NCBI GenBank assembly: GCA_022825675.1
Contig: JAJDWK010000029.1
Location: forward strand, 1 to 51,629
DNA: 51,629 bases
Direction of reading: 5' to 3'
From: Anaerolineae bacterium
GTDB lineage: Bacteria > Chloroflexota > Anaerolineae > Aggregatilineales > Phototrophicaceae
Shown here: in pieces, positions 1 to 8,085 of the stretch
Position numbering within the stretch: position 1 is the first letter of the stretch
Layout: each line of letters opens with the position of its first letter
Notes under the pieces: model-generated
The model's input: only the letters and a program-made list of their open reading frames with translations
Database searches by the model: none
What the model was told of the DNA's origin: nothing
Position numbers and translations under genes: made by a program

Positions 1-155
1 TCCCGATGTGTGAAGGCTTTGCGGCGGGCGGTAAAGATGTTTGTCTATGTATGGAATCAACGCCAGCTATACAAGCAGAAGTACCCTGCTTATGATGCCC
101 ACCTCATTGACTTCCTATATCCACAACATTAGACACTCCCATCTAGCGGCGGATT

Positions 156-183
156 TTGGGCTGGGCGGCATTTCTGCTATACT
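156..183 (+). promoter_or_regulatory. Candidate sigma70-type promoter for the quaternary-amine importer
   Basis: TTGGGC (156-161) and TATACT (178-183) are separated by 16 bases. Transcription would start near 190 and give a leader of about 180 nt before the GTG start at 373. The call rests on box similarity only. Confidence 0.4.
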
Positions 184-202
184 AAAGGCATATTTCTTAC
201 AT

Positions 203-308
203 TCAATCGGCTCAAGCGCCGCGTCCGCCATTCGCGCCAACAACATAGTTCCATGTAGCTGAGCGGTCGGTGGACTCCCCAAGTTCTTTTTGCTGCACAG
301 CCGATTGA
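203..308 (+). promoter_or_regulatory. Candidate structured 5' leader closed by a perfect 10-bp stem
   Basis: TCAATCGGCT (203-212) is the exact reverse complement of AGCCGATTGA (299-308), enclosing 86 nt, with one more possible G-U pair outside. A closing stem of this kind between a promoter and a transporter gene is the layout of a riboswitch or other cis-regulatory RNA. I could not match the interior to a known riboswitch class, so this is a structural observation only. Confidence 0.35.
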
Positions 309-372
309 GAACAAGAAATGCGCCAAGGCAGCTTGACGCTCGTAACATCTATTATCGTTGAGGAGGTGTGTT

Positions 373-1314
373 GTGAAAAAACTCGCATTTTGGTTCCTTA
401 TAGTTGTTCTATTTGTCGGCGCGCTTACCGCCGTCAGCGCGCAGGACAGCCCAATCCGCGTCGGCTCGAAGCAATTTACCGAGCAGATTGTGCTGGGGCA
501 GATAATCGTCGCCGCGCTGGAAGATGCCGGGCTGGATGTCGTCGACCGCACCAATCTCGGCGGCACGCAGGTCAACCGCGACGCGCTGGTCAATGGCGAG
601 ATTGACATTTACGCCGAATACACAGGCACGGCGCTCTACAACTATTTCAACGATGTGCCCTGGTACGATATCCCGCATGCGGCATACGGGCATCGTGTAT
701 TGGGCTATGCGCTGGTGAGCTCGCTGGACGCCGCCATCAACGACTTGGTATGGCTGGCGCCGACGCCCGCCAACAACACCTACGCCTTCGCCGTAACCTC
801 AGCGTTTGCCGAGGAGAATGGCGTCTATTCGGTCATTGATATGGCGGATTATGTCAACGACGGCGGCTTCGTCTATCTGGCGACGGGCGATGAATTCGCG
901 CAGCGCCCGGATGGCATCGCCTCTTTTGAGGAGACCTACGGCTTCGATTTGACCGAAGACCAACTGCTGATAATCTCCAACGCGACGCCGGCGCAAACCG
1001 AACAAGCGCTGAACGAAGGCGCGAACAATGTCAACTTCGCGATGGCATACGCCACCGACGGCGCCTTGATGGCGTACAACTTTGTGGTGCTGGACGACCC
1101 CTACGGCGCGCAGCCCATCTATGCGCCAACGCCAGTCATCCGCGGCGAAGTCATCCGCGCCAACCCGGAAATCGCCGGCATCTTAAACCCCATCTTCCGC
1201 GCCCTGGACAATGTAACCTTGCAGACGCTGAACGCGGAAGTCGAAGTCGAAGGCTTGAACCCGGCGGAGGCGGTGCGCGCCTGGCTGCAGGCAAGCGGCT
1301 TCATCGGCAATTAG
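373..1314 (+). CDS. Glycine betaine/choline-type ABC transporter substrate-binding protein (OpuCC/OsmF-like)
   Basis: This is an extracytoplasmic solute-binding protein of 313 residues. It has a Lys-Lys plus hydrophobic signal peptide cleaved near the AVSAQD motif. The start of the mature chain, VGSKQFTEQIVLGQ, is the hallmark of the quaternary-amine (OpuCC, OpuBC, YehZ/OsmF) family, as are the EIDIYAEYTGT segment and the periodic LVWLAPTPANNTYAF region. The GTG start at 373 is chosen because AGGAGG lies 6 nt upstream; an in-frame TTG at 358 would place that site inside the gene. Two permeases and a CBS-domain ATPase of the same family follow at 1738-6224, after a 423-base gap filled with a stem-loop and repeats. 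The ligand (betaine, choline, proline betaine or another amine) cannot be read from sequence. Confidence 0.9.
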   Translation: MKKLAFWFLIVVLFVGALTAVSAQDSPIRVGSKQFTEQIVLGQIIVAALEDAGLDVVDRTNLGGTQVNRDALVNGEIDIYAEYTGTALYNYFNDVPWYDIPHAAYGHRVLGYALVSSLDAAINDLVWLAPTPANNTYAFAVTSAFAEENGVYSVIDMADYVNDGGFVYLATGDEFAQRPDGIASFEETYGFDLTEDQLLIISNATPAQTEQALNEGANNVNFAMAYATDGALMAYNFVVLDDPYGAQPIYAPTPVIRGEVIRANPEIAGILNPIFRALDNVTLQTLNAEVEVEGLNPAEAVRAWLQASGFIGN

Positions 1315-1335
1315 CCGCCGCGAAATGCTGATTTT

Positions 1336-1372
1336 GCTCCCCGGGGGACTTTGCCTTGGCACCCCGGGGAGC
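1336..1372 (+). terminator. Strong stem-loop after the binding-protein gene
   Basis: GCTCCCCGGGG (1336-1346) pairs perfectly with CCCCGGGGAGC (1362-1372) around a 15-nt loop, 22 nt after the stop codon. No T-run follows, so it may protect the 3' end of the binding-protein message or partly terminate transcription. Either would raise binding protein over permease. Similar hairpins follow the binding-protein genes at 16081 and 39713. Confidence 0.55.
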
Positions 1373-1465
1373 CAGCCCTTCGCGCCGGACAATCGCAAGA
1401 AACACAACTTAGGGCAGTGGTGAGTATCGCGGATATGGCTCTCTAGGCAAACACGACACAGGTTT

Positions 1466-1720
1466 TTAACCACAGAGGGCACAGAGGGCACAGAGATTTT
1501 TTGCGTTGCGTTGGCGGAGCTTGGTAAGCCCACGAAATTCACCACTCCCCAACTTAACAAGCGCAACAAAGTCCTGAGAAACTGTTCGGGCGAAGATTTG
1601 AAAGGGATTTTTACCACCGAGTACACCGAGAAAAACATGAGAAACCTCTTTTTGGCTATACTCGGTGTCCTCAATATCCCTGTGTCCTCGGTGGTAAGGG
1701 CTGTGTACCGACCGCTCAAC
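1466..1720. repeat. CACAGAGG-type intergenic repeat arrays
   Basis: At 1466-1496 there is a short tandem array built on ACCACAGAGGGCACAGAG. At 1611-1640 a variant, TTTACCACCGAGTACACC, runs one way, and at 1660-1710 its complement (ACTCGGTGTCCTC ... TCGGTGGTAAGG) runs back. The same array type recurs at 7858, 24151, 27011, 41687, 41851, 47583 and 50244. It splits the transporter operon between the binding protein and the first permease. The rest of the 1315-1737 gap shows no gene. Confidence 0.7.
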
Positions 1721-1737
1721 AGACTTTCGATTTTCGC

Positions 1738-3390
1738 ATGGCTAACTTGAACCGGAGGAGCGCGGCAATTCACAGGAGCAATTTGATCGCCTTGCTGGGC
1801 GGGTGCATCGCCAGCTTTGGCTTCTTTTTCCTGCCCGTCATCGAGCTTAAGCCGAACCGGCTGGCTTCCGGCTTGCCGGTAACTCTGCTGGAAATCCCCG
1901 GGGACTGGCGTTATCTGCTGCTTTTCCTGCTGGCGCTGTCGCCGCTGCTGCTGGCATTTTTAGGGGTGCGCAATCGGCGCGGCTGGGCGCTGGTGGCGGT
2001 GGGCAATCTGCTGGCGCTTTTGAGTTTGTATCTGCCGGCGCTGGCGGGCGGCGTCTATCTGCAAGGCGCGGAGGCGCTCTTTGAAGCGGGCACACGCATC
2101 AGCAACCCGCGCATATTAACATCAGCCGCTATCGCCACTGGCTTGGCGGGCGGCTATATCACGCTTTTTGCCGGCTTGCTGGATTTGGAAGCCAGCGGCG
2201 TCTCGCGGTGGGCGCGGGGCTTGGCGGGGGCGGCGGGCGCATTGCTGATAGCGCTGCTGCTGGCGGGCGGCGCGCTGGATGTCTATTCGATTATGGTGGA
2301 ATATCATGCCCGCGGCGAGGCGCTGGCGCTCCGATTCCTGGAGCATATTGTCTTTGTGCTGGTGGCGCTGGCGGCGGGTTTGATTGTCGGCATCGCCCTC
2401 GGCTTGTGGGCAAGCCGGGACGCCAAAGCCGAAGACGCGATTCTGTACGCCGTTGGCATCATCCAGACGATACCGAGCTTGGCATTATTCGGCATCCTGC
2501 TGGCACCATTGGCGCGCCTGGGCGATGCCAATTTCCTGACGCTGGCGCGGGAATGGCTGCTGCTGGCGGCGCTTGCAATCGCGGCGGCGCTGATTTTGCG
2601 GCGGCTTTATGCCCGCCTGCCGGCGCGCCCGCGGCAATTCGCCATGCTCGCCGTCTTCATCCTGGCGCTGCTGCCGCTGGCGCTGGCGGCGGTGTTGAGT
2701 ATCGCCTTCGGCTTCGAAGTTGTGCTGACCGTGCTCACGCTGCCCCAGCTGGCGGCGCTGCGAGAGGCGACCGGGCTGGCGCTTGTGCTCTTCCTGCTGT
2801 TGATGGCAGCGGGAGAGCGCCTGCGCCTGGAGCGGCGGCTGCCGCGCTATCGGCAGTGGCGTTTTTTGCCGCTGCTGCTGGCGGCGCTGGGCGCGCTGAT
2901 ACTCTTGGCGCAAGCGGCGGGCGCGCTGCTGCGCCAGCGGGAGCTGGCGGAGCTGACCATGCGCGATTTCGGCGTTTCCGGCATCGGCACTGCGCCCGCC
3001 ATAATCGCGCTGACCCTGTATTCCCTGCTGCCGCTGGTGCGCAATACCTACGCCGGGCTGAAGAATATCGACCCGGCAATCATCGATTCGGGCAGGGGCA
3101 TGGGCTTCACCGCGGCGCAGTCTTTCTTCCGCATCGAGCTGCCGCTGGCATTCCCGGTGATAATGGCGGGGGTGCGCAACGCCGCGATTTCGCTGGTGGG
3201 CATCGCGGCGGTGGCTTCCATCATCGGCGCGGGCGCATTGGGGGATTTTATCCTGCTGGGCGTCAACTCAACTTCCATTGACCAAATCTTGCTGGGCGCG
3301 ATACCGGCGGTGCTGCTGGCGGTCATCCTGGACGCGGCTTTGAAGCTGCTGGAAAGCCTGATGACCTCGCCCGGCATCCGCCAGGCATGA
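1738..3390 (+). CDS. Quaternary-amine ABC transporter permease with a large insertion in the permease domain
   Basis: This integral membrane protein of 550 residues is far longer than typical OpuBB/OpuCB (about 210-230). An N-terminal extension of about five hydrophobic segments (residues 16-180) precedes the permease domain. The domain starts near residue 201 with the GLIVGIALGLW segment and IIQTIPSLALFG. In the family that motif runs straight into GIGTLPAIIALFLYALLP. Here about 155 residues with several extra hydrophobic helices intervene before GIGTAPAIIALTLYSLLPLV at 415-434. The cytoplasmic ATPase-coupling loop (about 442-471, with IDSGRGMGFTAAQSF) is intact. ATG 1738 has no Shine-Dalgarno site; TTG 1783 has AGGAG just upstream and is an alternative start that costs 15 residues. 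ATPase and second permease follow. Confidence 0.85.
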   Translation: MANLNRRSAAIHRSNLIALLGGCIASFGFFFLPVIELKPNRLASGLPVTLLEIPGDWRYLLLFLLALSPLLLAFLGVRNRRGWALVAVGNLLALLSLYLPALAGGVYLQGAEALFEAGTRISNPRILTSAAIATGLAGGYITLFAGLLDLEASGVSRWARGLAGAAGALLIALLLAGGALDVYSIMVEYHARGEALALRFLEHIVFVLVALAAGLIVGIALGLWASRDAKAEDAILYAVGIIQTIPSLALFGILLAPLARLGDANFLTLAREWLLLAALAIAAALILRRLYARLPARPRQFAMLAVFILALLPLALAAVLSIAFGFEVVLTVLTLPQLAALREATGLALVLFLLLMAAGERLRLERRLPRYRQWRFLPLLLAALGALILLAQAAGALLRQRELAELTMRDFGVSGIGTAPAIIALTLYSLLPLVRNTYAGLKNIDPAIIDSGRGMGFTAAQSFFRIELPLAFPVIMAGVRNAAISLVGIAAVASIIGAGALGDFILLGVNSTSIDQILLGAIPAVLLAVILDAALKLLESLMTSPGIRQA

Positions 3391-3429
3391 GGGCGCGGCA
3401 AGTAAACAGCGGGGAAAGGCAGCAAGCGC

Positions 3430-4566
3430 GTGATCGAGTTCAAAGAGGTCATCAAAGAATACCCCAACGGCTTTCGCGCGGTGGATGGCTTGACGCTGAC
3501 GGCGCGGCATGGCGAGATTTGTGTGCTTATCGGTCCCTCCGGCTGCGGCAAAACCACCGCGCTGCGCATGGTCAACCGGCTGATTGATGTTACCCGCGGC
3601 GAGATTTTGATAGATGGGCAGCCCAATGACGAGTTTGAGCCCGAAGTCCTGCGGCGGCAAATCGGCTATGCCATCCAGCAGATTGGCTTGCTGCCGCACA
3701 TGACCATCCGCGACAATGTCGCGATTGTGCCGCGCCTGCTGGATTGGGACGAGAGCCGCATCCGCCAGCGGGTGGACCTGCTGCTGGATATGGTCGGCAT
3801 CGACCCCAGCATTCACGGCGATAAATACCCGCGGCAGCTATCCGGCGGGCAGCAGCAGCGCGTGGGCGTGGCGCGGGCTTTGGGCGCGGACCCGCCAATC
3901 ATGCTGATGGATGAGCCTTTTGGCGCGGTCGACCCCATCACCCGAGCGATTTTGCAAGAAGAATTCCTGCAGATTCAACAAGAAGTCGGCAAGACCATCC
4001 TCTTTGTAACCCACGATATTGACGAAGCGATTTATATGGGCGACCGCATCGCCCTGCTGCGCGCCGGGCGCCTGGTGCAATATGACAGCCCGGACGACCT
4101 GCTGGCAATGCCGCGGGACGACTTTGCCCGCGAATTTGTCGGCGCGGACCGCTCGCTGAAGCGGCTGCATCTCATCTCAGTCAAAGATTCGATGATGCAG
4201 TCCGTGCCCTGCTGCGAGCATGACGCCACGCTGGAAGAAGCGCGGGCTTGCCTGGAGCGGCACCATAGCGAAAGCGCTTTTGTCGTCGATGCTGACGGCA
4301 TCCTGCTGGGCTGGGTGGAAAAAGCGGCATTGGAAGCGAGCCAGTCGCTATCAGCAGCGATGCAGCGCGCGCCCGCCGCCAGCATCGCCGTGCCCGAAGA
4401 TGCCACCGCCCGCGAGGCTTTGAGCGTGCTGCTCTCGCATTCTTTTGATGTAACCCCGGTGATTGACGCCGATGGCGTCTTAACCGGCGGCGTCAGCATC
4501 CAGCGCCTGCAAGATTTGGTCGAAGTCCCCGGCATTCACGCGGCGGGGCGGGATGGCCGCCCATGA
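3430..4566 (+). CDS. Quaternary-amine ABC transporter ATP-binding protein with CBS domains (OpuCA-like)
   Basis: The 378-residue cytoplasmic ATPase energises the importer. The N-terminal ATPase domain shows the Walker A motif GPSGCGKTT, the Q-loop region IGYAIQQIGLLPHM, the signature LSGGQQQRVGVARAL, Walker B LMDEPFGAVD and the switch FVTHDIDEA. Residues from about 250 to 365 form two CBS-like repeats. In OpuA/OpuCA, CBS modules are known to sense ionic strength or nucleotides and gate transport, which supports an osmolyte role. The GTG start at 3430 matches the family N-terminus (IEFKEVIKEYPNG). The 3' end overlaps the next permease by an ATGA junction, so the two are translationally coupled. 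Confidence 0.92.
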   Translation: MIEFKEVIKEYPNGFRAVDGLTLTARHGEICVLIGPSGCGKTTALRMVNRLIDVTRGEILIDGQPNDEFEPEVLRRQIGYAIQQIGLLPHMTIRDNVAIVPRLLDWDESRIRQRVDLLLDMVGIDPSIHGDKYPRQLSGGQQQRVGVARALGADPPIMLMDEPFGAVDPITRAILQEEFLQIQQEVGKTILFVTHDIDEAIYMGDRIALLRAGRLVQYDSPDDLLAMPRDDFAREFVGADRSLKRLHLISVKDSMMQSVPCCEHDATLEEARACLERHHSESAFVVDADGILLGWVEKAALEASQSLSAAMQRAPAASIAVPEDATAREALSVLLSHSFDVTPVIDADGVLTGGVSIQRLQDLVEVPGIHAAGRDGRP

Positions 4567-6224
4567 AAGACACAAAAGCCAAAAGCGCCGAGAATGGTGC
4601 CGGGCGGCATTTGCCGTTCGCCGCGCTGATCTGGCTGCTGGTAACAGCGGCGCTCGTCGTCATCGGCAGCCAGACGGTAACCCTGCAGGACCGCGAGAAA
4701 TTCGTCGGCGATTTTGACTTCACGGTCGAAAAAGTCGAGGGCGAAAACCGCCTGATTCTCCACCTGACGGCGGGCACTTTTGAATACGGCGTCACGCCTG
4801 AGGTGATCCTGCCCGTGCCCAGCGGGCGCTACCGCCGCGGGGACGCTGACGCGCCACAAGTGGCGCTTGCCCTCTTTGACGCGCTGGACAGCATCAGTGA
4901 AGTTACGCTGGAGCCACAGACGATTACTGCGCGCTACGAAGATGCCGCCGCCGATGCCGAGCGGGTTCGCAGCCGCTTGCGGCGTCCGTTTAACAATGCT
5001 GTCGCCAATGACCGCGGCAGCATCACGGCGGAAGCGGCGGGCGAGACCATCATCTTCCAAACCAGCGATGAGCGCTTCCTCTACGCGCAGTATCAGCCGG
5101 CGCTGGTGCCAACTGTCGAAGAGTATGACAGCCGCGCCGCCGCCGAGGCGGGCTCGCCCTTGGCGCGCTACATCGTCAGCGAATCGCGGGCGGCGCAAAC
5201 TTTGCGTTTGGAGCCGGCGCGGCTGCTCATCGGCTATGCCGAGGGCACGGCGCTGGAGCCTTTCGCCCGCACGATGCGCGAGATTCTCAACGATTTTCAC
5301 CCGCGGGCGTCGCTCGCGCCCAATCTCTGGCTGCTGACGGCGCAGTTGGAAATCATCCCGCCGCTGCTGGCGATCGGGGTGGAGCCGCTGCAAACGGGCT
5401 TGCCGCTTTTCCTGTTCACGCTGCTGATGGTGCTGGTGGAAGGCGGCATTTTTTTGCTGGCGTCTGATGGCAAAAAACACCTGCTGATACTACTGACGCA
5501 TATCGCCTCGGTATTTCTGCTCTTCTGGTCCATCTTCGGGCACGAGCCGCTGTGGGACGCGATCTTGCATGCCATCTTCCCCACCAGCGCCCAGCTGGCG
5601 CACCCGCAAGGCACGGTGATTGACTTCACGGCGCAGCATTTGGAGCTGGTCTTGACCTCGTCGCTGTATATCATCTCGTTCGGCTTGTTCCTGGGCATCA
5701 TGGTAACGCGGGAGAATTTCCGAGAATTCCTGCCATTGGTCAACAACCTGGTCAACAGCGGGCAGACAGTGCCGACGCTGGCGATTGTCGCGATAATGGC
5801 GCCCATCATCGGCTTGGGCTTTATGCCGGCGCTGGTGGCTTTGATAGCTTATGGCTTGCTGCCGGTGGTGCGCAATACCATCGCCGGCATCGAATCCGTC
5901 AGCGTCTCGATAGTGGATTCGGCGCGCGGCATGGGCATGACATCGCGGCAGATTCTGCTGCGCACCGAGCTGCCGATAGCCAGCCGCATCATCATGGCGG
6001 GCATCCGCACCAGCATGGTGATCAATATCGGCACCGCGACCCTGGGCGCATTTGTCGGCTCGGGCGGCTTGGGCATCCCGATCGCCAGCGGCTTATCAAT
6101 GACGGTGGACGCCTTCATCCTGCTGGGCGCGATCCCGGCGGCGCTGCTGGCGATATTGGCGGACTATGTGCTGGGACAGTTGGAAGTGGCGCTGACGCCG
6201 CGCGGCTTGCTGATAGAAACCTAG
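4563..6224 (+). CDS. Quaternary-amine ABC transporter permease with a large N-terminal extracytoplasmic region
   Basis: This 553-residue protein starts with one hydrophobic segment (about 18-38), followed by about 230 hydrophilic residues predicted outside the membrane. About five membrane segments come next, then the permease domain from about 360 to 545. Family motifs are the SGQTVPTLAIVAIMAPIIGL segment, LLPVVRNTIAGI, the ATPase-contact loop VDSARGMGMTSRQILLRTEL and the closing GSGGLGIPI block. Unlike the other permease of this operon, the permease domain is not interrupted. The outer domain is not recognisable and is not the OpuAC binding domain. The stop codon overlaps, on opposite strands, the stop of the GMC gene at 6221 within CTAG. 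Confidence 0.85.
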   Translation: MKDTKAKSAENGAGRHLPFAALIWLLVTAALVVIGSQTVTLQDREKFVGDFDFTVEKVEGENRLILHLTAGTFEYGVTPEVILPVPSGRYRRGDADAPQVALALFDALDSISEVTLEPQTITARYEDAAADAERVRSRLRRPFNNAVANDRGSITAEAAGETIIFQTSDERFLYAQYQPALVPTVEEYDSRAAAEAGSPLARYIVSESRAAQTLRLEPARLLIGYAEGTALEPFARTMREILNDFHPRASLAPNLWLLTAQLEIIPPLLAIGVEPLQTGLPLFLFTLLMVLVEGGIFLLASDGKKHLLILLTHIASVFLLFWSIFGHEPLWDAILHAIFPTSAQLAHPQGTVIDFTAQHLELVLTSSLYIISFGLFLGIMVTRENFREFLPLVNNLVNSGQTVPTLAIVAIMAPIIGLGFMPALVALIAYGLLPVVRNTIAGIESVSVSIVDSARGMGMTSRQILLRTELPIASRIIMAGIRTSMVINIGTATLGAFVGSGGLGIPIASGLSMTVDAFILLGAIPAALLAILADYVLGQLEVALTPRGLLIET

Positions 6225-7792
6225 CCCAGCAGCGCCTTCAGGTGGTCCGCCAGCCGCAGCGACAAGGCGACAATGGTCAGGGTCGGGTTGGCATAACCGC
6301 CGGTGGGGAATATCGCCGAGCCGGCAATGTAGAGATTCTCGACAGTGTGCAGGCGCGCGTTGCTATCCACGATGCCATCCGCCGCGCTTGCCGACATGCG
6401 CAGCGCGCCCATGTGATGGTCACCAGTTTCCAAAGCGCCCGCCGCCGGCGGGAAGGTCCAGCGCCGCGCGCCGCCGCTGACATCGGTAATCATCTCTTGC
6501 CGCGCGCCGCCCTGCCGCCGCAGGTAATTTAAGGTCAGCTCGAGGGCGCGGGCGGCGCTGCGTTTATCAACATCGTTGAGCCGCCAATCCACATGAGCGA
6601 CCGGCTGCCCGAATATCGGGTCCCGCCGCTCGCGGTCAAGCGTGATGCGGCTGGAGTCGTCCGGCAGCTGCTCCCAATTGAGATTGACGATAGCGGATTT
6701 GCCATCAGCGCCGAAATAGAGAATCACGCGGAAATTGCCGATAACCTCTTGCAGCAAGGTCTCCTGCCGCGGTGCCAGCACGCCCCAGGCGTTAAACATC
6801 AGATACTCATAGACCAGCTCCGGGTTGACCAGCGGCGTGACCATATGCTCATACGCGCCGCCCGCAGCCGCCGGCGGCTTGAGGCGGATTTGCTGCTCGC
6901 GGAAGAAATTGCGGATATCGCTGGCGACCGGCCGCTCGAAGCGCACGCGGGCGGCATTTGTCAGCAGCGGGTGCAGCATGAAGCCGCGCCCGAGCTGGTC
7001 ACGCCGATTATTGCCCAAAGCGCCCGAAAGCTGCAGCAGGCGCGCATTTTCGATGCCGCCGCAAGCCAGGGTATAGGCGCGGGCGCGCACAGCGAAGGGC
7101 TTGCCCGCTGCCCCATCAATGATGCTGGAGCAATTGAGCTGCCGCACCTGGCGCTGATTTTCAGCCGCCGCAATCGTCAGCAAATGGGCGTTGAACAGCA
7201 CCGTGATATTCGCCGAGTTTTTGAGCGCATCACGGAATTGCACCTGGAAATCGTGCAGATTGGCATCGTATTGCGCGCGCATGATAGCGCCTTGCAGCTT
7301 GTCTCCCGGCTGCGGCGGGAAGGGGCGGGCATAAAGCACGCGCTGCCAAAAATCCATATCGTCATAATTAAAAGGACCGAAGCGCCCAAAAGCATGGGCA
7401 GCGCGATACCAGGGGCGCAGCTCTTCCAAGCCGAAGAGCCAACCGGCAGCGCGATAGCCGGGGCGCGGCATAAAATCGGCGGGGTCGAGCGGGCGCGCCC
7501 AAAAGCCGAAGTGATTGGTGGTGCCGCCATACATATTCAGTCGCGAGCGCTGCAGGAAGTCGGGGTCAACTTGGGTGAGGAAATCGCCAGTCGTCCCGCC
7601 ATACAGCGCTTGCCGCGCCGGGTCAGGGCGGGAGCGCTCGCCCGGGCTGCCGCTGACCAGCAGCAAAACGGAGAGCGCGCTACCCGCCAGGCGCTGCGCC
7701 ATGGCGATGCCGGCAGCGCCAGCGCCGACAATGCAGAGGTCGAAGCCGCTCAAGACCGCGCCCGCGGGCAGTTGCTCTGCGTGAAGGTACAT
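6221..7792 (-). CDS. GMC-family FAD-dependent oxidoreductase
   Basis: This 523-residue flavoprotein carries the N-terminal dinucleotide-binding motif DLCIVGAGAAGIAMAQRLAG. A segment LNMYGGTTNHFGFWARPLDP, typical of the alcohol-contacting region, comes next, and the C-terminal part holds GALRMSASAADGIVDSNARL and the family ending IAGSAIFPTGGYANPTLTIVALS. The family oxidises sugars, polyols or other alcohols. Start codon ATG 7792 is preceded by GGAGGAG, so the longer frame to 7822 is not used. The ROK kinase and a second GMC gene lie upstream on the same strand, separated by about 290 bases of repeats. The substrate is unknown. No cytochrome or small subunit is adjacent. Confidence 0.87.
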   Translation of the reverse strand: MYLHAEQLPAGAVLSGFDLCIVGAGAAGIAMAQRLAGSALSVLLLVSGSPGERSRPDPARQALYGGTTGDFLTQVDPDFLQRSRLNMYGGTTNHFGFWARPLDPADFMPRPGYRAAGWLFGLEELRPWYRAAHAFGRFGPFNYDDMDFWQRVLYARPFPPQPGDKLQGAIMRAQYDANLHDFQVQFRDALKNSANITVLFNAHLLTIAAAENQRQVRQLNCSSIIDGAAGKPFAVRARAYTLACGGIENARLLQLSGALGNNRRDQLGRGFMLHPLLTNAARVRFERPVASDIRNFFREQQIRLKPPAAAGGAYEHMVTPLVNPELVYEYLMFNAWGVLAPRQETLLQEVIGNFRVILYFGADGKSAIVNLNWEQLPDDSSRITLDRERRDPIFGQPVAHVDWRLNDVDKRSAARALELTLNYLRRQGGARQEMITDVSGGARRWTFPPAAGALETGDHHMGALRMSASAADGIVDSNARLHTVENLYIAGSAIFPTGGYANPTLTIVALSLRLADHLKALLG

Positions 7793-7857
7793 CGGCACTC
7801 CTCCTGTTCGGAATGCTTGCAAGTATTAGTATACAGGGCAATCGCTTAAAATTATTC

Positions 7858-7944
7858 TTCACCACAAAGACACAAAGGACACAAAGATAATCCTATAAAT
7901 CCGCAGAAAAGGACTCGATGTAGGGGCGTTTCGCTGAAACGCCC
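7858..7944 (+). repeat. Composite intergenic repeat: CACAAAG array, spacer, GGGC palindrome
   Basis: An array ACCACAAAGACACAAAGG at 7858-7888 is followed after about 30 bases by GTAGG (7920-7924), whose last G begins a perfect hairpin: GGGCGTTTC (7924-7932), loop gct, GAAACGCCC (7936-7944). The same two-module architecture occurs at 26840-27031 and 50194-50273 in reverse orientation and at 41687-41840 in this one. Confidence 0.75.
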
Positions 7945-7965
7945 TGCCAGTCGTCATGGAAACGT

Positions 7966-8085
7966 GGGCGTCTCGGCGTACGCTGTTGAAATACTCGTTT
8001 CCCCCCACCTTAAATCCATGCGCCATAGAAATGGCGAATCGGGGGATAGGGGTGTTTTTCAACAGCAACCGGCGGAACGCCCCTA
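7966..8085. repeat. MITE-like element with imperfect 26-bp terminal inverted repeats
   Basis: The left arm (about 7966-7991, ending GCTGTTGAAA) matches the reverse complement of the right arm (about 8057-8082, starting TTTCAACAGC). The inner 10 bases pair perfectly and the outer 16 partly. Inside is a small perfect hairpin, CGCCAT (8021-8026) with ATGGCG (8031-8036). The right end merges with the conserved flank CCCCTACTGTTGGGAT shared with other repeat copies. It contains no ORF and overlaps the end of the ROK gene. Confidence 0.55.

Larger units (their letters stand above)
1..372. other. Left-edge intergenic region and 5' leader, no convincing gene
   Basis: No open reading frame here has a good ribosome binding site or a recognisable product. 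The only plus-strand candidate (41-262, 73 codons) has no Shine-Dalgarno site and overlaps the promoter and leader of the next gene. The interval holds a candidate promoter at 156-183 and a long-range inverted repeat at 203-308, listed separately. It ends in a strong AGGAGG at 361-366 for the gene that starts at 373. Confidence 0.5.

Noticed and set aside
41..262. 73-codon ORF at the left edge
   Set aside because: No Shine-Dalgarno site, no recognisable domain, and it overlaps the likely promoter and leader of the gene at 373.
245..290. tRNA-like stretch (GTAGCTGAGCGGTCGGTGG)
   Set aside because: Resembles a tRNA D-arm but no acceptor stem, anticodon arm or T-loop can be built around it.
2208..3281. 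Long Gly/Ala-rich plus-strand ORF of 357 codons
   Set aside because: Another reading frame of the permease gene in high-GC DNA; composition is low-complexity and has no domain.
6593..7849. 418-codon plus-strand ORF opposite the first GMC gene
   Set aside because: Antisense shadow of a clear GMC oxidoreductase; no family motifs.
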